Source: Amycolatopsis umgeniensis
Lineage (GTDB): Bacteria; Actinomycetota; Actinomycetes; Mycobacteriales; Pseudonocardiaceae
DNA length: 64,000 bases
Direction of reading: 5' to 3'
NCBI RefSeq assembly: GCF_014205155.1
Contig: NZ_JACHMX010000001.1
Span: forward strand, 4,898,001 to 4,962,000
The notes under the pieces are model-generated. The model searched no databases. It had not been told where the DNA came from and saw only the letters and a list, made by a program, of their open reading frames with translations. Each line of letters opens with the position of its first letter. Positions within the stretch are counted from its first letter, which is position 1. Made by a program: the position numbers and the translations under genes. This document shows positions 40,981-49,762 of this stretch, one piece after another.

Positions 40981-42431
40981 GGCTGTCCACAAAGGACTTC
41001 GACCTGGATTCGGCGTTCGAGGCCGAGTTCCTCGAGATCGATCCCGCGTTGCTGGCGAGGGTCGGCGAGAACCGTGCCCGCGTACTCTCCGCGCTGACCG
41101 ATCGCCCCGTCTACGGGGTGAACACCGGCATGGGACGGCTCGCCGGTGTCGCGCTCGACACCCCCGAGGCGCATCAGCGGAACCTGCTGATCGGCCGTGC
41201 GGTAGGCGGTCCGCCCTGGCTCTCGGCCGGGGAAGTGCGCCGGCTCCTGCTGGTGCGCCTGCGGGATCTGCTCGCGCCGGAGGCGGGCGCGAGTCCGGAG
41301 CTGGTGACGTTCCTCGTCGACAGGCTGAACGAGGGATTCACGCCCGCCGTGCCGAGGACGGGACTGGGCAGCGCCGGCGAGATCATCCCGCTGGCGCATG
41401 CCTTCCAGACCTTTCTCGGCATCGGGACCGTGCTCGTGGACGGTGTCGAGACGCCCGCTTCGGAGGTGCTGGCGAAGCCGTACGAGCCTGGCCTCAAGGA
41501 AGGCGCGACCCTCATTCAGGGCTCGCCACTGGCCGAGACGCTCGCCGCCTTCGCGCTCGTCGAGGTCCGTCGGCTCGTGAGCTCGCAGACGCTGGCCGCG
41601 GCGATCGCGATTGACGTTCTCGGTGCGCCACAAGCGGTGTATCGCCCTTCGCTGGCGGGAGACGATCAGGTTCTCCGCACGGTGCTTCTCGAAGTGAGCG
41701 GACTGATCCGCGGCTCCGTAGAACGGCCGGAAGTCGTGCAGGCGCCCGTTTCCGTGCGGGTCGCGCCGCGCGCGATCGCCCACCTGACCAGGGTCGCCGA
41801 TGAGCTGGACGAGGCACTCCGTCGCTCGATGCCGACCGATTCGCCGTCGTTCCTGGACGGTGAATTCGTTTCCACGACAGGGTTTCACGCCGTCGAACTC
41901 GGACTGCGGATGGACGCGGTGACGGCCGCGCTGGTGCATCTCGGCGAGGTGAGCGTCCAGCGCATGCACCGGTTGCTGGACGAGCGGTTCAGCGGGCTGC
42001 CCGCGCAGCTGACCCCCACGCCGGGGCCGCAGGCCGGGCTGGTGCCGCTGCACAAACGCGCGGCGGGCGAACTGCACGCGTTGCGACGGCTGGCCACGCC
42101 CGCGACGGTGGGCTCCGCCGACACTTCCGCCGGACAGGAGGACGTGCAGGCGTTCGCCTGGGCGGCGGGAAATCAGCTCCGTGACGCCTGCGCGCGGATG
42201 TCCGCCATCACGGCGTGCGAGCTGATCGCGGGTTCGCAGGCGCGATGGCTGGCGTCCGGCGAAGGAGCGCCCGGGCTCCGGGCCGCCTACGGACGACTTC
42301 GGACGTTGGTGCCGCCGGTGGTCGCGGATCGGTCCTTGGGGCCCGAGGTGACGACTCTGGTTTCGGCGCTCAGGAACGGGTTTCCGCTCGGGACTGGATC
42401 GCCAGCCCGCGCGGGGTCACCGCCCGGGTGA
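40977..42431 (+). CDS. Histidine/phenylalanine ammonia-lyase homologue lacking the MIO tripeptide
   Basis: 484 aa from GTG 40977 (GTGA overlap). The fold is clearly that of HAL/PAL: VYGVNTGMG at Y46, PLAHAF at 138, GFHAVELGLRMDAVTAALVHLGEVSVQRMHRLLDERFSGLPAQL and SAGQEDVQAFA. Canonical catalytic residues are changed. The Ala-Ser-Gly that cyclises to MIO is Ser132-Ala133-Gly134 (GLGSAGEIIPLAH). QDxYSLR reads QAPVSVR (255-261) and the LINGT Asn is Gln (LIQGS, about 179-183). Either the chemistry differs or the protein is non-catalytic. The 3' end overlaps the convergent permease by 62 bp. Confidence 0.9.
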   Translation: MRLSTKDFDLDSAFEAEFLEIDPALLARVGENRARVLSALTDRPVYGVNTGMGRLAGVALDTPEAHQRNLLIGRAVGGPPWLSAGEVRRLLLVRLRDLLAPEAGASPELVTFLVDRLNEGFTPAVPRTGLGSAGEIIPLAHAFQTFLGIGTVLVDGVETPASEVLAKPYEPGLKEGATLIQGSPLAETLAAFALVEVRRLVSSQTLAAAIAIDVLGAPQAVYRPSLAGDDQVLRTVLLEVSGLIRGSVERPEVVQAPVSVRVAPRAIAHLTRVADELDEALRRSMPTDSPSFLDGEFVSTTGFHAVELGLRMDAVTAALVHLGEVSVQRMHRLLDERFSGLPAQLTPTPGPQAGLVPLHKRAAGELHALRRLATPATVGSADTSAGQEDVQAFAWAAGNQLRDACARMSAITACELIAGSQARWLASGEGAPGLRAAYGRLRTLVPPVVADRSLGPEVTTLVSALRNGFPLGTGSPARAGSPPG

Positions 42432-43086
42432 TGAGCGCGAAGACCGCCTCGCACACCAAAGCCAGTACGACGACGGCGATGCCGCCCGCCAGGATCTCGC
42501 CGTGGCCCGGATCCCCGAGCGCGAAACCGTCCACGATGTACCGTCCGAGCCCGCCGCCGTCGTTGACGATCGCGCCGATCGCGACGGTCGCCACCAGTTG
42601 CAGGAACGCGACGCGGGCACCCGCGAGGATGACCGGTGACGCGAGCGGCAACTCCAGGCGCAGCATGATCTGCCACTCGCGGTAACCGGTTCCGCGCGCG
42701 GCGTCGACGGTTTCCTGTTCCAGCTGGATGACGCCCGCGTAGGTGTTCGTGAACAACGGCGGCAGCGCCAACGCCACCAGCGCGAGCATCAGCGGCCAGA
42801 ACGTCGTGTCGGCTTCGAGCCGGGAAGCCAGGAACCAGAACAGGATCACCAGCCCGAAGCTGGGAATCGCGCGGCCGATGTTCACCGCGCTGGTGGCGAG
42901 GAACTGCGCGCGGCGGTAGTGCGCCAGCCACAACGCGGGCGGGATCGTCAGCACGGCCGAGATCGCCAGTGCCAGCACCGAGAACTGGAGATGTTCGACC
43001 GTCCGGTACGGGATGCCTTCGGATTCGGTCCAGCTCCAGCGATCCGGTTCGCCGAACCATTCGATGGTCTGGTCGATGATGCTCAT
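42370..43086 (-). CDS. OpuC-type ABC transporter permease (second)
   Basis: 238 aa, ATG 43086 overlapping the stop of the first permease. An N-terminal soluble stretch (FGEPDRWSWTESEGIPYRTVEHLQFS) is followed by five or six helices and the permease EAA-like loop GTGYREWQIMLRLELPLASPVILAGARVAF. It matches the glycine betaine/carnitine/choline permease family. Confidence 0.93.
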   Translation of the reverse strand: MSIIDQTIEWFGEPDRWSWTESEGIPYRTVEHLQFSVLALAISAVLTIPPALWLAHYRRAQFLATSAVNIGRAIPSFGLVILFWFLASRLEADTTFWPLMLALVALALPPLFTNTYAGVIQLEQETVDAARGTGYREWQIMLRLELPLASPVILAGARVAFLQLVATVAIGAIVNDGGGLGRYIVDGFALGDPGHGEILAGGIAVVVLALVCEAVFALITRAVTPRGLAIQSRAETRS

Positions 43087-43784
43087 CGCGACGCCGCCTT
43101 CCGCGACCACGGCGCGAGCGCGCGCCCACCGAGCCACAGCAGAAGATCCACGAGTACGGCGAGGACCACGGAAAGCCCGACGCCGACGATGATCGAGGTC
43201 GGGTTCGGCGTCGCCGTCTGGATTCCGGCGCGGATGAAGTACCCGAGCCCGCCCTTGCCGAGCATCGAAGTCACCGTCACGAGCCCGATCGTGGTCACCG
43301 CCGCGACGCGCAGGCCCGCGATCACCACCGGCAGCGCGAGCGGCAGTTCGACCTGCCACAGCAACCGTGTCCGCGTGAAACCCATGCCCAGCGCGGCTTC
43401 GCGGACTTCCTTGGGTACTTGTTCGACGCCGGTGACGATGTTGCGGATGAGGATCAGCAACGTGTACGTCGCCAACGGGATGACCGCGGTGGTGAAGGAC
43501 GTCAGACCGGTGAAGGGCACCAGCACGGCGAAGGCGCCGAGACTCGGGATGACGTACAGCGAACCGGCCGCGCTCAGCGCGACGACGTAGAACCACCGGC
43601 GACGCAGCGAAAGCACGGAAACACCGATCGACACCACCAGCCCGATGGCGAGTGCCGCCGCGGTCAGCGTGATGTGCTCGCCGAGCCGCTCGAAGATCTC
43701 GTCGAGATTGCGGTCCACCCACCGCCACTCGAACAGTGGCCGCCCGCCCTGGGCGGATACGGGGAACACGGAGGAGACTCGCAC
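43083..43784 (-). CDS. OpuC-type ABC transporter permease (first)
   Basis: 233 aa from GTG 43784. Similar to the second permease: helices plus loop ALGMGFTRTRLLWQVELPLALPVVIAGLRVAAVTTIGLVTVTSMLGKGGLGYFI. It is divergent from the substrate-binding protein gene across 130 bp, which should contain both promoters. No ATPase gene accompanies them. Confidence 0.93.
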   Translation of the reverse strand: MRVSSVFPVSAQGGRPLFEWRWVDRNLDEIFERLGEHITLTAAALAIGLVVSIGVSVLSLRRRWFYVVALSAAGSLYVIPSLGAFAVLVPFTGLTSFTTAVIPLATYTLLILIRNIVTGVEQVPKEVREAALGMGFTRTRLLWQVELPLALPVVIAGLRVAAVTTIGLVTVTSMLGKGGLGYFIRAGIQTATPNPTSIIVGVGLSVVLAVLVDLLLWLGGRALAPWSRKAASR

Positions 43785-43914
43785 CGGCCGACCCTACCCC
43801 GTTCGGACGCCCCGATTCCGCTCTCTGGGAGCACACGGGGCGCAACTCTCAAAATGTGGATTCTGTCGTGACCCGGAGATACTGTCCATTCCTCTGTTCG
43901 AGTCATAGGAGTGT

Positions 43915-44841
43915 GTGCACGTGCGCTGGACACGGAATGTTCGAGTGGGCGCGGTGCTCGCCGCCGCCGTCCTCGGTATGACCGCCTGCGGGGGTGGCGA
44001 AGACGCGGCCGCCCCGGCCGCGCAGGGCAAGGGCGGGGCGCCGATCGTGGTCGCCTCCTTCAACTTCACCGACAGCCTGATCCTCGCCGAGCTGTACGCG
44101 AACGCGTTGGAGGCCAAGGGCTATCCGATCACCCGCAAGCTGAACCTCGGTTCGCGCGAGCTGATCTACCCGGCTCTGAAGTCCGGGGAACTGCAGTTCG
44201 TCCCGGAGTACCAGGGCGCCGCCATCACCACCGGCTTCGGCAAGGAGGCCGCGAAGGACGCGGCGGGCGAGCACGAGCAGCTCAAGAAGCTGTTCGAGGC
44301 CGACGGCATCGGCCTGCTGGACTACTCGCCGGCGGAGGACAAGAACACGTACATCGTGAAGGCCGATCTCGCCAAGGAGAAGGGGCTCACGAAGATCAGC
44401 GACCTGTCCAAGGTCGAGAATCTCATCGTCGCGGGCGGTCCGGAGTGCGAGAAGCGGCTTCCCTGCTTCAAGGGCTTCACGGACGTCTACAAACTGAAGG
44501 CCACCTTCCAGACCGTGCAGGAGGCAGGCCCGCGCGTCGAGCAGCTGCGGTCCGGCAAGGTCACCGTCATCCCGGTCGACTCGGTGAGCCCGCTCGTGGG
44601 CGACCCGCAGTTCGTGGCCCTGGAAGACGACCTCGCCATCGTGCCGACCGAGAACGTCGTGCCCGCGGTGAACAAGAAGGTCCTCGACGAGCGCGGCGCG
44701 GACTTCGCGGCCGTCGTCAACGCGGTGAGCAAGGCCCTCGACACCGTGCAGCTGCGTGAGCTGAACAAGCGCGTCGACTCGGACGGCGAGAAGCCGGGCG
44801 ACGTCGCGAAGGACTGGCTGAAGGAGAAGTCCCTCATCTAG
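43915..44841 (+). CDS. Substrate-binding lipoprotein of an OpuC-type transporter (OsmF/ProX-like)
   Basis: 308 aa from GTG 43915. The lipobox is LGMTAC (Cys about 25). The mature domain VVASFNFTDSLILAELYANALEAKGYPITRKLNLGSRELIYPALKSGELQFVPEYQGAAITT is the glycine betaine/carnitine-type binding fold. It binds a compatible solute or related quaternary amine outside the membrane and delivers it to the two permeases. Confidence 0.93.
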   Translation: MHVRWTRNVRVGAVLAAAVLGMTACGGGEDAAAPAAQGKGGAPIVVASFNFTDSLILAELYANALEAKGYPITRKLNLGSRELIYPALKSGELQFVPEYQGAAITTGFGKEAAKDAAGEHEQLKKLFEADGIGLLDYSPAEDKNTYIVKADLAKEKGLTKISDLSKVENLIVAGGPECEKRLPCFKGFTDVYKLKATFQTVQEAGPRVEQLRSGKVTVIPVDSVSPLVGDPQFVALEDDLAIVPTENVVPAVNKKVLDERGADFAAVVNAVSKALDTVQLRELNKRVDSDGEKPGDVAKDWLKEKSLI

Positions 44842-44852
44842 CCCCGGTGCGT

Positions 44853-44905
44853 GCCATGAAGGGGACTTTTGTTGCGAATTTTGCGATGAAGGTCCCCTTC
44901 ATGGC
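44853..44905. terminator. ATGAAGGGGAC-family hairpin
   Basis: GCCATGAAGGGGAC (44853-44866) and its exact complement (44892-44905) enclose a 25-bp loop rich in T/G, starting 11 bp after the binding-protein stop. It belongs to the same AAGGG/CCCTT family as the palindrome at 11260. Confidence 0.78.
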
Positions 44906-44930
44906 GTCCGGGGGTGGGTCAGGCCCGCGG

Positions 44931-45075
44931 AGGTGAAGGGAGCTTTCGCCGCGTGCCGTGGGACGAAGGTTCCCTTGGCCGCGTGGCATGCGACGAAGGG
45001 AGCCTTCAGCCCCAACGCTGAGACCCGTGGTCGCCCTACTTCGGACAAGGTCGCGAAAGCCCCTTTCACAACACG
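44931..45075. repeat. Degenerate AAGGG/CCTT and GCGAAAG repeat mosaic
   Basis: Successive short blocks GTGAAGGGAGCTTTCGC, GACGAAGGTTCCCTT, GACGAAGGGAGCCTTCAG and GTCGCGAAAGCCCCTTTC look like decayed copies of the two palindrome families seen elsewhere. No gene occupies 44842-45176. Confidence 0.6.
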
Positions 45076-45176
45076 GCCGTGTCGTTCCACCGCTACCCGA
45101 AGGGGGCGCTCGTTCCCCCAGCGAGCGGCGGTGGAATCGTGGACGCTGTCTTGCACACGGGGTGAAAGGGAGTGGG

Positions 45177-45611
45177 ATGGGAAAGGTCACGGCCATCGCG
45201 GAGCGCACCATCGAGGCGCCGGCGGACAAGGTCAGGGCGCTCGTCGCGGACTACGCCGAAACCCGGCCGAAGCTGCTGACGGAGCACTACCGCGACTACG
45301 AGGTCACCGAGGGCGGCGTCGGCGCGGGCACGAAGGCGAGCTGGAAGCTGCAAGCGACGTCGAAGCGGGTGCGTGACGTCGCCGCGACGGTGACCGAGCC
45401 GTCCGAAGGCACCATCGTCGAGACCGACGCGAACTCCAGCATGGTCACCACGTGGACCGTCCGCGAGGTGCCGGAAGGCAGCCTCGTCCGGATCGAGACG
45501 ACCTGGGACGGCGCGGGCGGCATCGGCGGCTTCTTCGAGAAGACCTTCGCGCCCGGTGGCCTCAAGCGGATCTACGAGGGCGTTCTCGGCAAACTCGCCG
45601 AGGTCGTGTAG
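45177..45611 (+). CDS. SRPBCC (polyketide cyclase/START-like) family protein
   Basis: 144 aa from ATG 45177 behind a GGGAGTGGG box. AIAERTIEAPADKVRALVADYAETRPKLLTEHYRDYEVTEGGVGAGTKASWKL and a C-terminal helix GGLKRIYEGVLGKLAEVV are typical SRPBCC features. It binds a hydrophobic ligand; the reaction, if any, is unknown. Confidence 0.9.
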   Translation: MGKVTAIAERTIEAPADKVRALVADYAETRPKLLTEHYRDYEVTEGGVGAGTKASWKLQATSKRVRDVAATVTEPSEGTIVETDANSSMVTTWTVREVPEGSLVRIETTWDGAGGIGGFFEKTFAPGGLKRIYEGVLGKLAEVV

Positions 45612-45715
45612 CGCTCGCCACAATCGGAATGGCCGCCCCGGTTAGCTCGTTGTACCCGTCGTGAATACGGGGCGATCGCCCCGCTTGTGGTTCGCAACAG
45701 ACTTGGAGTTACCTC

Positions 45716-46714
45716 GTGAACGCAACCGAGATCCGGCTCGCCTCCCGTCCGCACGGCGTCCCGACGCTCGAGAACTTCGAAATCGCGGACGTCGAGATCC
45801 CGACGCCGGGTGAGGGCGAGATCCTGGTCCGCAACCAGGTGCTGAGCGTGGACCCGTACATGCGCGGCCGGATGAGCGACGCGAAGTCCTACGCCGAGCC
45901 GTACGAGGTCGGCAAGGTCATGCACGGCGGCGCCGTCGGTGAAGTGCTCGAGTCCACCGTGGACGGTTTCGAACCGGGCGACATCGTGCTGCACGGCCTC
46001 GGCTGGCGTTCCCACGCCGTCGTCGCCGCCAAGCACGCGGTGAAGGTCGACCCCGAGGCCGCGCCGATCTCGGCGTACCTCGGCGTCCTCGGCATGACCG
46101 GGCTCACCGCGTACGCCGGACTGCTCGACGTCGCGGAGTTCAAGGAGGGCGACACCGTCTTCGTGTCCGGCGCGGCCGGTGCGGTCGGCTCCGTCGTCGG
46201 CCAGCTCGCGAAGCTGAAGGGCGCGAAGCGGGTCATCGGCAGCGCGGGCACGGACGACAAGGTCAAGTGGCTGACCGACGAGCTGGGCTTCGACGCGGCG
46301 TTCAACTACAAGGACGCCCCGGTCATCGAGCAGCTGCGCGCGGCGGCGCCCGAGGGGATCGACGTGTACTTCGACAACGTCGGCGGCGACCACCTCGAAG
46401 CGGCCATCGACTCGATCAACCTGCACGGTCGCATGGCGATCTGCGGGATGATCTCGGTCTACAACAACACCGAACCGGCCGCGGCGCCGCGCAACCTCGC
46501 GTCGATCATCGCGAAGCGGTTCACCATGCGCGGCATGCTCGTGGGTGACCACTTCGCGCTGCAGCCGCAGTTCGTCAAGGAGGTCGCGCCGCTCGTCGCC
46601 GCCGGCGAACTCAAGTACTCCGAGACCATTGTGGACGGTATCCGCAACGCGCCGCAGGCCTTCCTGGACCTGCTGGGCGGTGCGAACACCGGCAAGATGC
46701 TGGTCCGCGTCTGA
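45716..46714 (+). CDS. Zinc-free medium-chain NADP-dependent oxidoreductase (CurA/LTB4DH-like)
   Basis: 332 aa from GTG 45716 with GGAG 9 bp upstream. VDPYMRGRMSDAKSYAEPYEVGKVMHGGAVGEV, the Rossmann motif GAAGAVGSVVGQLAKLKGAKRVIGSAGTDDKV and YFDNVGGDHLEAAIDSINLHGR are characteristic of alkenal/one oxidoreductases. It reduces an activated double bond with NADPH. Confidence 0.94.
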   Translation: MNATEIRLASRPHGVPTLENFEIADVEIPTPGEGEILVRNQVLSVDPYMRGRMSDAKSYAEPYEVGKVMHGGAVGEVLESTVDGFEPGDIVLHGLGWRSHAVVAAKHAVKVDPEAAPISAYLGVLGMTGLTAYAGLLDVAEFKEGDTVFVSGAAGAVGSVVGQLAKLKGAKRVIGSAGTDDKVKWLTDELGFDAAFNYKDAPVIEQLRAAAPEGIDVYFDNVGGDHLEAAIDSINLHGRMAICGMISVYNNTEPAAAPRNLASIIAKRFTMRGMLVGDHFALQPQFVKEVAPLVAAGELKYSETIVDGIRNAPQAFLDLLGGANTGKMLVRV

Positions 46715-46738
46715 CGCCGTTCCCGGCGCCCTCACCGC

Positions 46739-47368
46739 TCAGTACTGCGTCGTGAGGGCGCCTTCCGTCAGCGCGGCGTCCAGCGCCTCCGCGGTGACGT
46801 CCAGCTTCATCTGGTCGCGGAAGATCCGGCCGGCCGTCGGCAGGCTGGAGCGATCCGGCCAGGTCTCCGGCTTCCACAGCGAGGACCGCAGGAAAGCCTT
46901 GGCGCAGTGCATGTACAGCTCTTCGACCTCGACCAGGATCGCCAGTGTCGGCCGCTTGCCCTTGACCACGAGGTCGTCGAAGAACGGCGCGTCCGCGACC
47001 AGTTTCGCGCGGCCGTTGATCCGCAGCGTCTCGTTCATCCCCGGCACCAGGAACAGCAGCCCGGCGTGCGGGTTTTCGAGGATGTTGGTCTGGCTGTCGA
47101 GCAGCTTGTTGCCGGGCCTGTCGGCCAGCACGAGCGTCTGGTCGTCGAGCACCTTCACGGACCCCGCCGGGTCTCCGCGCGGGGAGACGTCACAGGTCCC
47201 CTCGGCCGACGCCGTCGCCAGCAGGTAGAACGGCGAGTGTTCGATCAGTGTGCGCGCGTGCTCGTCGACGAACGGGAGGATCTTCCCCTTCGTCCTCTCC
47301 GCCGGGTGGCCGAGGTGCTCGCGCAGCGCTTCCTGCGTCTCGATCACTTTGATCTCTGAAGTCCCCAT
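46739..47368 (-). CDS. FMN-dependent PPOX-type flavoprotein (MSMEG_1061 family)
   Basis: 209 aa. The split-barrel flavin domain HSPFYLLATASAEGTCDVSPRGDPAGSVKVLDDQTLVLADRPGNKLLDSQTNILENPHAGLLFLVPGMNETLRINGRA matches pyridoxamine-phosphate-oxidase-like MSMEG_1061 proteins. The C-terminus carries LYMHCAKAFLRSSLWKPETW. Probably an F420/FMN-type reductase; substrate unknown. Confidence 0.92.
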   Translation of the reverse strand: MGTSEIKVIETQEALREHLGHPAERTKGKILPFVDEHARTLIEHSPFYLLATASAEGTCDVSPRGDPAGSVKVLDDQTLVLADRPGNKLLDSQTNILENPHAGLLFLVPGMNETLRINGRAKLVADAPFFDDLVVKGKRPTLAILVEVEELYMHCAKAFLRSSLWKPETWPDRSSLPTAGRIFRDQMKLDVTAEALDAALTEGALTTQY

Positions 47369-47383
47369 GACCTCAGTGAACCA

Positions 47384-48268
47384 TTAGAAGACGACAGTCC
47401 GGTTCCCGTGCACCAGAACGCGGCCCTCGAGGTGCCACCGCAGCCCGCGCGCCAAGGTCACCTTTTCGATGTCGCGGCCCTTGCGGACCATGTCCTCGAC
47501 CGAGTCGCCGTGGTCGACGCGGATGACGTCCTGGTCGACGATCGGGCCCGCGTCGAGGTCGGCGGTGACGTAGTGACAGGTCGCGCCGATGAGCTTCACC
47601 CCGCGCGCGTGGGCCTGGTGATACGGCCGCGCGCCGACGAACGACGGCAGGAAGCTGTGGTGGATGTTGAGCGCCCGCCCGGCCCAGGCCTCGCACAGTT
47701 CCGGGGGCAGGACCTGCATGAACCGGGCGAGGACGACGGCGTGCGGTTCGTGCTCGTCGACCAGTTTCCGCACCTCGGCGAACGCGGACGCCTTGGCTTC
47801 GGCGTCGCCGGCGGGGAACGGGACGTGGTGGAACGGGATGCCGTGGGCGCGGGTGATGTCGCCGAGCGACTCGTGGTTGCCGATGACCGCGGCGACGTCG
47901 ACGTCCAGCTCGCCGGAAGCGACGCGGCCGAGGAGGTCGTAGAGGCAGTGCCCGGCCTTGGAGACGAGGATCACCGCGCGACGTCGCTCACCGGTGTCGC
48001 TGACCTGCCAGCTCGACTCGGCCGAAAGCGACTCCGCGACGTCGGCGAAGCGCGTGCGCAGCTCTGTGGCGTCGAACGGGAGAGAGTCGGCGCGGACGAC
48101 CTGACGGGTGAAGAACCAGCCGGTGTCCGGGTCCGTGTGGTACGCCGCTTCGACGATCCAGCCGCCGTGTTCGGCGAGGAAACCCGAGATCCGGGCGATG
48201 ATGCCGGTGCGGTCAGGGCAACCGAAGGAGATCACATAGCGGCGTTCAGGGTTCGACACACACGCCAT
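47384..48268 (-). CDS. purU: Formyltetrahydrofolate deformylase
   Basis: 294 aa, ATG 48268 (GTG 48259 possible). The N-terminal ACT domain (RYVISFGCPDRTGIIARISGFLAEHGGWI) is followed by the formyl-transferase fold with ALNIHHSFLPSFVGARPYHQAHARGVKLIGATCHYVTADLDAGPIVDQ; the Asn-His-Asp catalytic set is present. It releases formate from 10-formyl-THF to balance one-carbon pools. Its start overlaps the end of the DedA gene by 23 bp. Confidence 0.96.
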   Translation of the reverse strand: MACVSNPERRYVISFGCPDRTGIIARISGFLAEHGGWIVEAAYHTDPDTGWFFTRQVVRADSLPFDATELRTRFADVAESLSAESSWQVSDTGERRRAVILVSKAGHCLYDLLGRVASGELDVDVAAVIGNHESLGDITRAHGIPFHHVPFPAGDAEAKASAFAEVRKLVDEHEPHAVVLARFMQVLPPELCEAWAGRALNIHHSFLPSFVGARPYHQAHARGVKLIGATCHYVTADLDAGPIVDQDVIRVDHGDSVEDMVRKGRDIEKVTLARGLRWHLEGRVLVHGNRTVVF

Positions 48269-48905
48269 TGTCGCCGGTCTCGGCCGCGGCGCGGCGCCGG
48301 GTCAGGATGCGGACGCGGACCCGCCGCCCGATCTCGATCGCCGCGACCAGCACCAAGCCGAGCGCGAAGGACAGCAGAAGGCCCTTCTCCGGCTCGTCCG
48401 CGAAGGCCGCTCCGCCGACGAGACCGATCAGGACGCTGTACACCGCCCAGATGCTCGCACCGAGGGCGTCGAGCGGGACGAACTTGCCCGGCGGGTAGCC
48501 GAGGCTGCCGTTGGCGAGCCCGCTCGCGACGCGGCCGCCGGGCAGGTAGCGGGCGGCGAGGATGAGCAGGACGGCGTTGCGCCGCACCTGGATCTTCGCC
48601 CATTCGTAGCGCCGGATCCCGTCCGGACCGCGCTGCAGGCGGGCGAGCGCCCGCGGGCCCGCGGCGGCGCCGACGGTGTAGCCGAGGCAGTCGCCCACCC
48701 AGGCCCCGAGCGCGGCGACCAGCGCGAGCAGCGCCAGCTGGGGGAAGTCCGGGCCGATCAGGACGGCGACGGTGATGACCGTCGTCTCGCTCGGCATGAA
48801 CGGCAGGAGCGCGTCCAACCCGGACACGAGGAACACGATCACCCACAGCCAGGGTGATCCCAGCGAGCCCCGAAGCAGCTCGGTGACGTATTCCAGCAGT
48901 TCCAC
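48246..48905 (-). CDS. DedA/SNARE-associated family membrane protein
   Basis: 219 aa, about five membrane segments. LDALLPFMPSETTVITVAVLIG and GAWVGDCLGYTVGAAAG followed by AARYLPGGRVASGLANGSLGYPPGKF are DedA signatures. The family flips or recycles undecaprenyl phosphate and other lipids. Tightly linked upstream of purU. Confidence 0.93.
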   Translation of the reverse strand: MELLEYVTELLRGSLGSPWLWVIVFLVSGLDALLPFMPSETTVITVAVLIGPDFPQLALLALVAALGAWVGDCLGYTVGAAAGPRALARLQRGPDGIRRYEWAKIQVRRNAVLLILAARYLPGGRVASGLANGSLGYPPGKFVPLDALGASIWAVYSVLIGLVGGAAFADEPEKGLLLSFALGLVLVAAIEIGRRVRVRILTRRRAAAETGDNGVCVEP

Positions 48906-48952
48906 GGCTCCATGGTGATCACCGCAGGTCGCTTACGGGTGACGGAGCGGCG

Positions 48953-49762
48953 TTATACCGGTGAATTCCTGGGCGCCACGGCGGACCACGGCACGGTGAG
49001 CTCGCCCAGCCGCCACCTCGACGGCCGGTTCAGCACCGGCCAGCCGCGCGCGGTGAGCAGGTGCACGGTATGCGCCCAGCGGGCTCGGACGCCGAAGTTC
49101 TGATGCGGTGCCGCCGTCGCCCAGCAGGTGTCCAGAGTGGACAGTAGTTCGTGGACCCGCTCGCCGGGAACGTTGCGGTGAATGAGGATTTTCGGCAGCC
49201 GTTCGGCCACTGTGGACGGACGCTCCAGGCTGGCGAGATGGACGGAGAGGGTCAGCGCGCGAGGGCCGTCGTGCCCGACGGCGACCCAGGCGCTCAGCCG
49301 TCCGATCTCGTCGCAGGTGCCTTCGACCAGGAGTCCGTCCGGCGCCATCGCGTCCAGCATCAGCGACCAGGCCCCCGCGACCTCGGTCTCGTCGTACTGC
49401 CGCAGCACGTTGAACGCGCGCACCAGCACCGGCCGCGTCCCGGCGAGTTCGAACCCGCCGCGCCGGAAGTCCAGCCACGGCTCGTCGACGGCGGCTTGCG
49501 CGACGGCGACCCGTTCGGCGTCCAGTTCCAGGCCCAGCACGCGGACGTCACGCCGGACCGAGCGCAGCCAGCGCGCCATCTCGACCGTGGTCACCGGTGA
49601 GGCGCCGTAACCGAGGTCCACCACGAGCGGTTCGTCCGCGCGGCGCAGCAGCCGTGTCACGGCAGGGTCGCTCGCGAGCCACCTGTCCACGCGGCGGAGC
49701 CGGTTCGGGTTGGTCGTCCCGCGTGTCGGTGCCCCGACCGGTTTCAGCGCTCGGCCAGCCAC
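48953..49762 (-). CDS. Class I SAM-dependent methyltransferase
   Basis: 269 aa from GTG 49762, overlapping the end of the DUF2505 gene by 19 bp. SAM motif VVDLGYGASPVTTVEMARWL and VLGLELDAERVAVA are visible. TTNPNRLRRVDRWLAS at the N-terminus is typical of a conserved actinobacterial family next to DUF2505. Substrate is unknown. Confidence 0.87.
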   Translation of the reverse strand: MAGRALKPVGAPTRGTTNPNRLRRVDRWLASDPAVTRLLRRADEPLVVDLGYGASPVTTVEMARWLRSVRRDVRVLGLELDAERVAVAQAAVDEPWLDFRRGGFELAGTRPVLVRAFNVLRQYDETEVAGAWSLMLDAMAPDGLLVEGTCDEIGRLSAWVAVGHDGPRALTLSVHLASLERPSTVAERLPKILIHRNVPGERVHELLSTLDTCWATAAPHQNFGVRARWAHTVHLLTARGWPVLNRPSRWRLGELTVPWSAVAPRNSPV

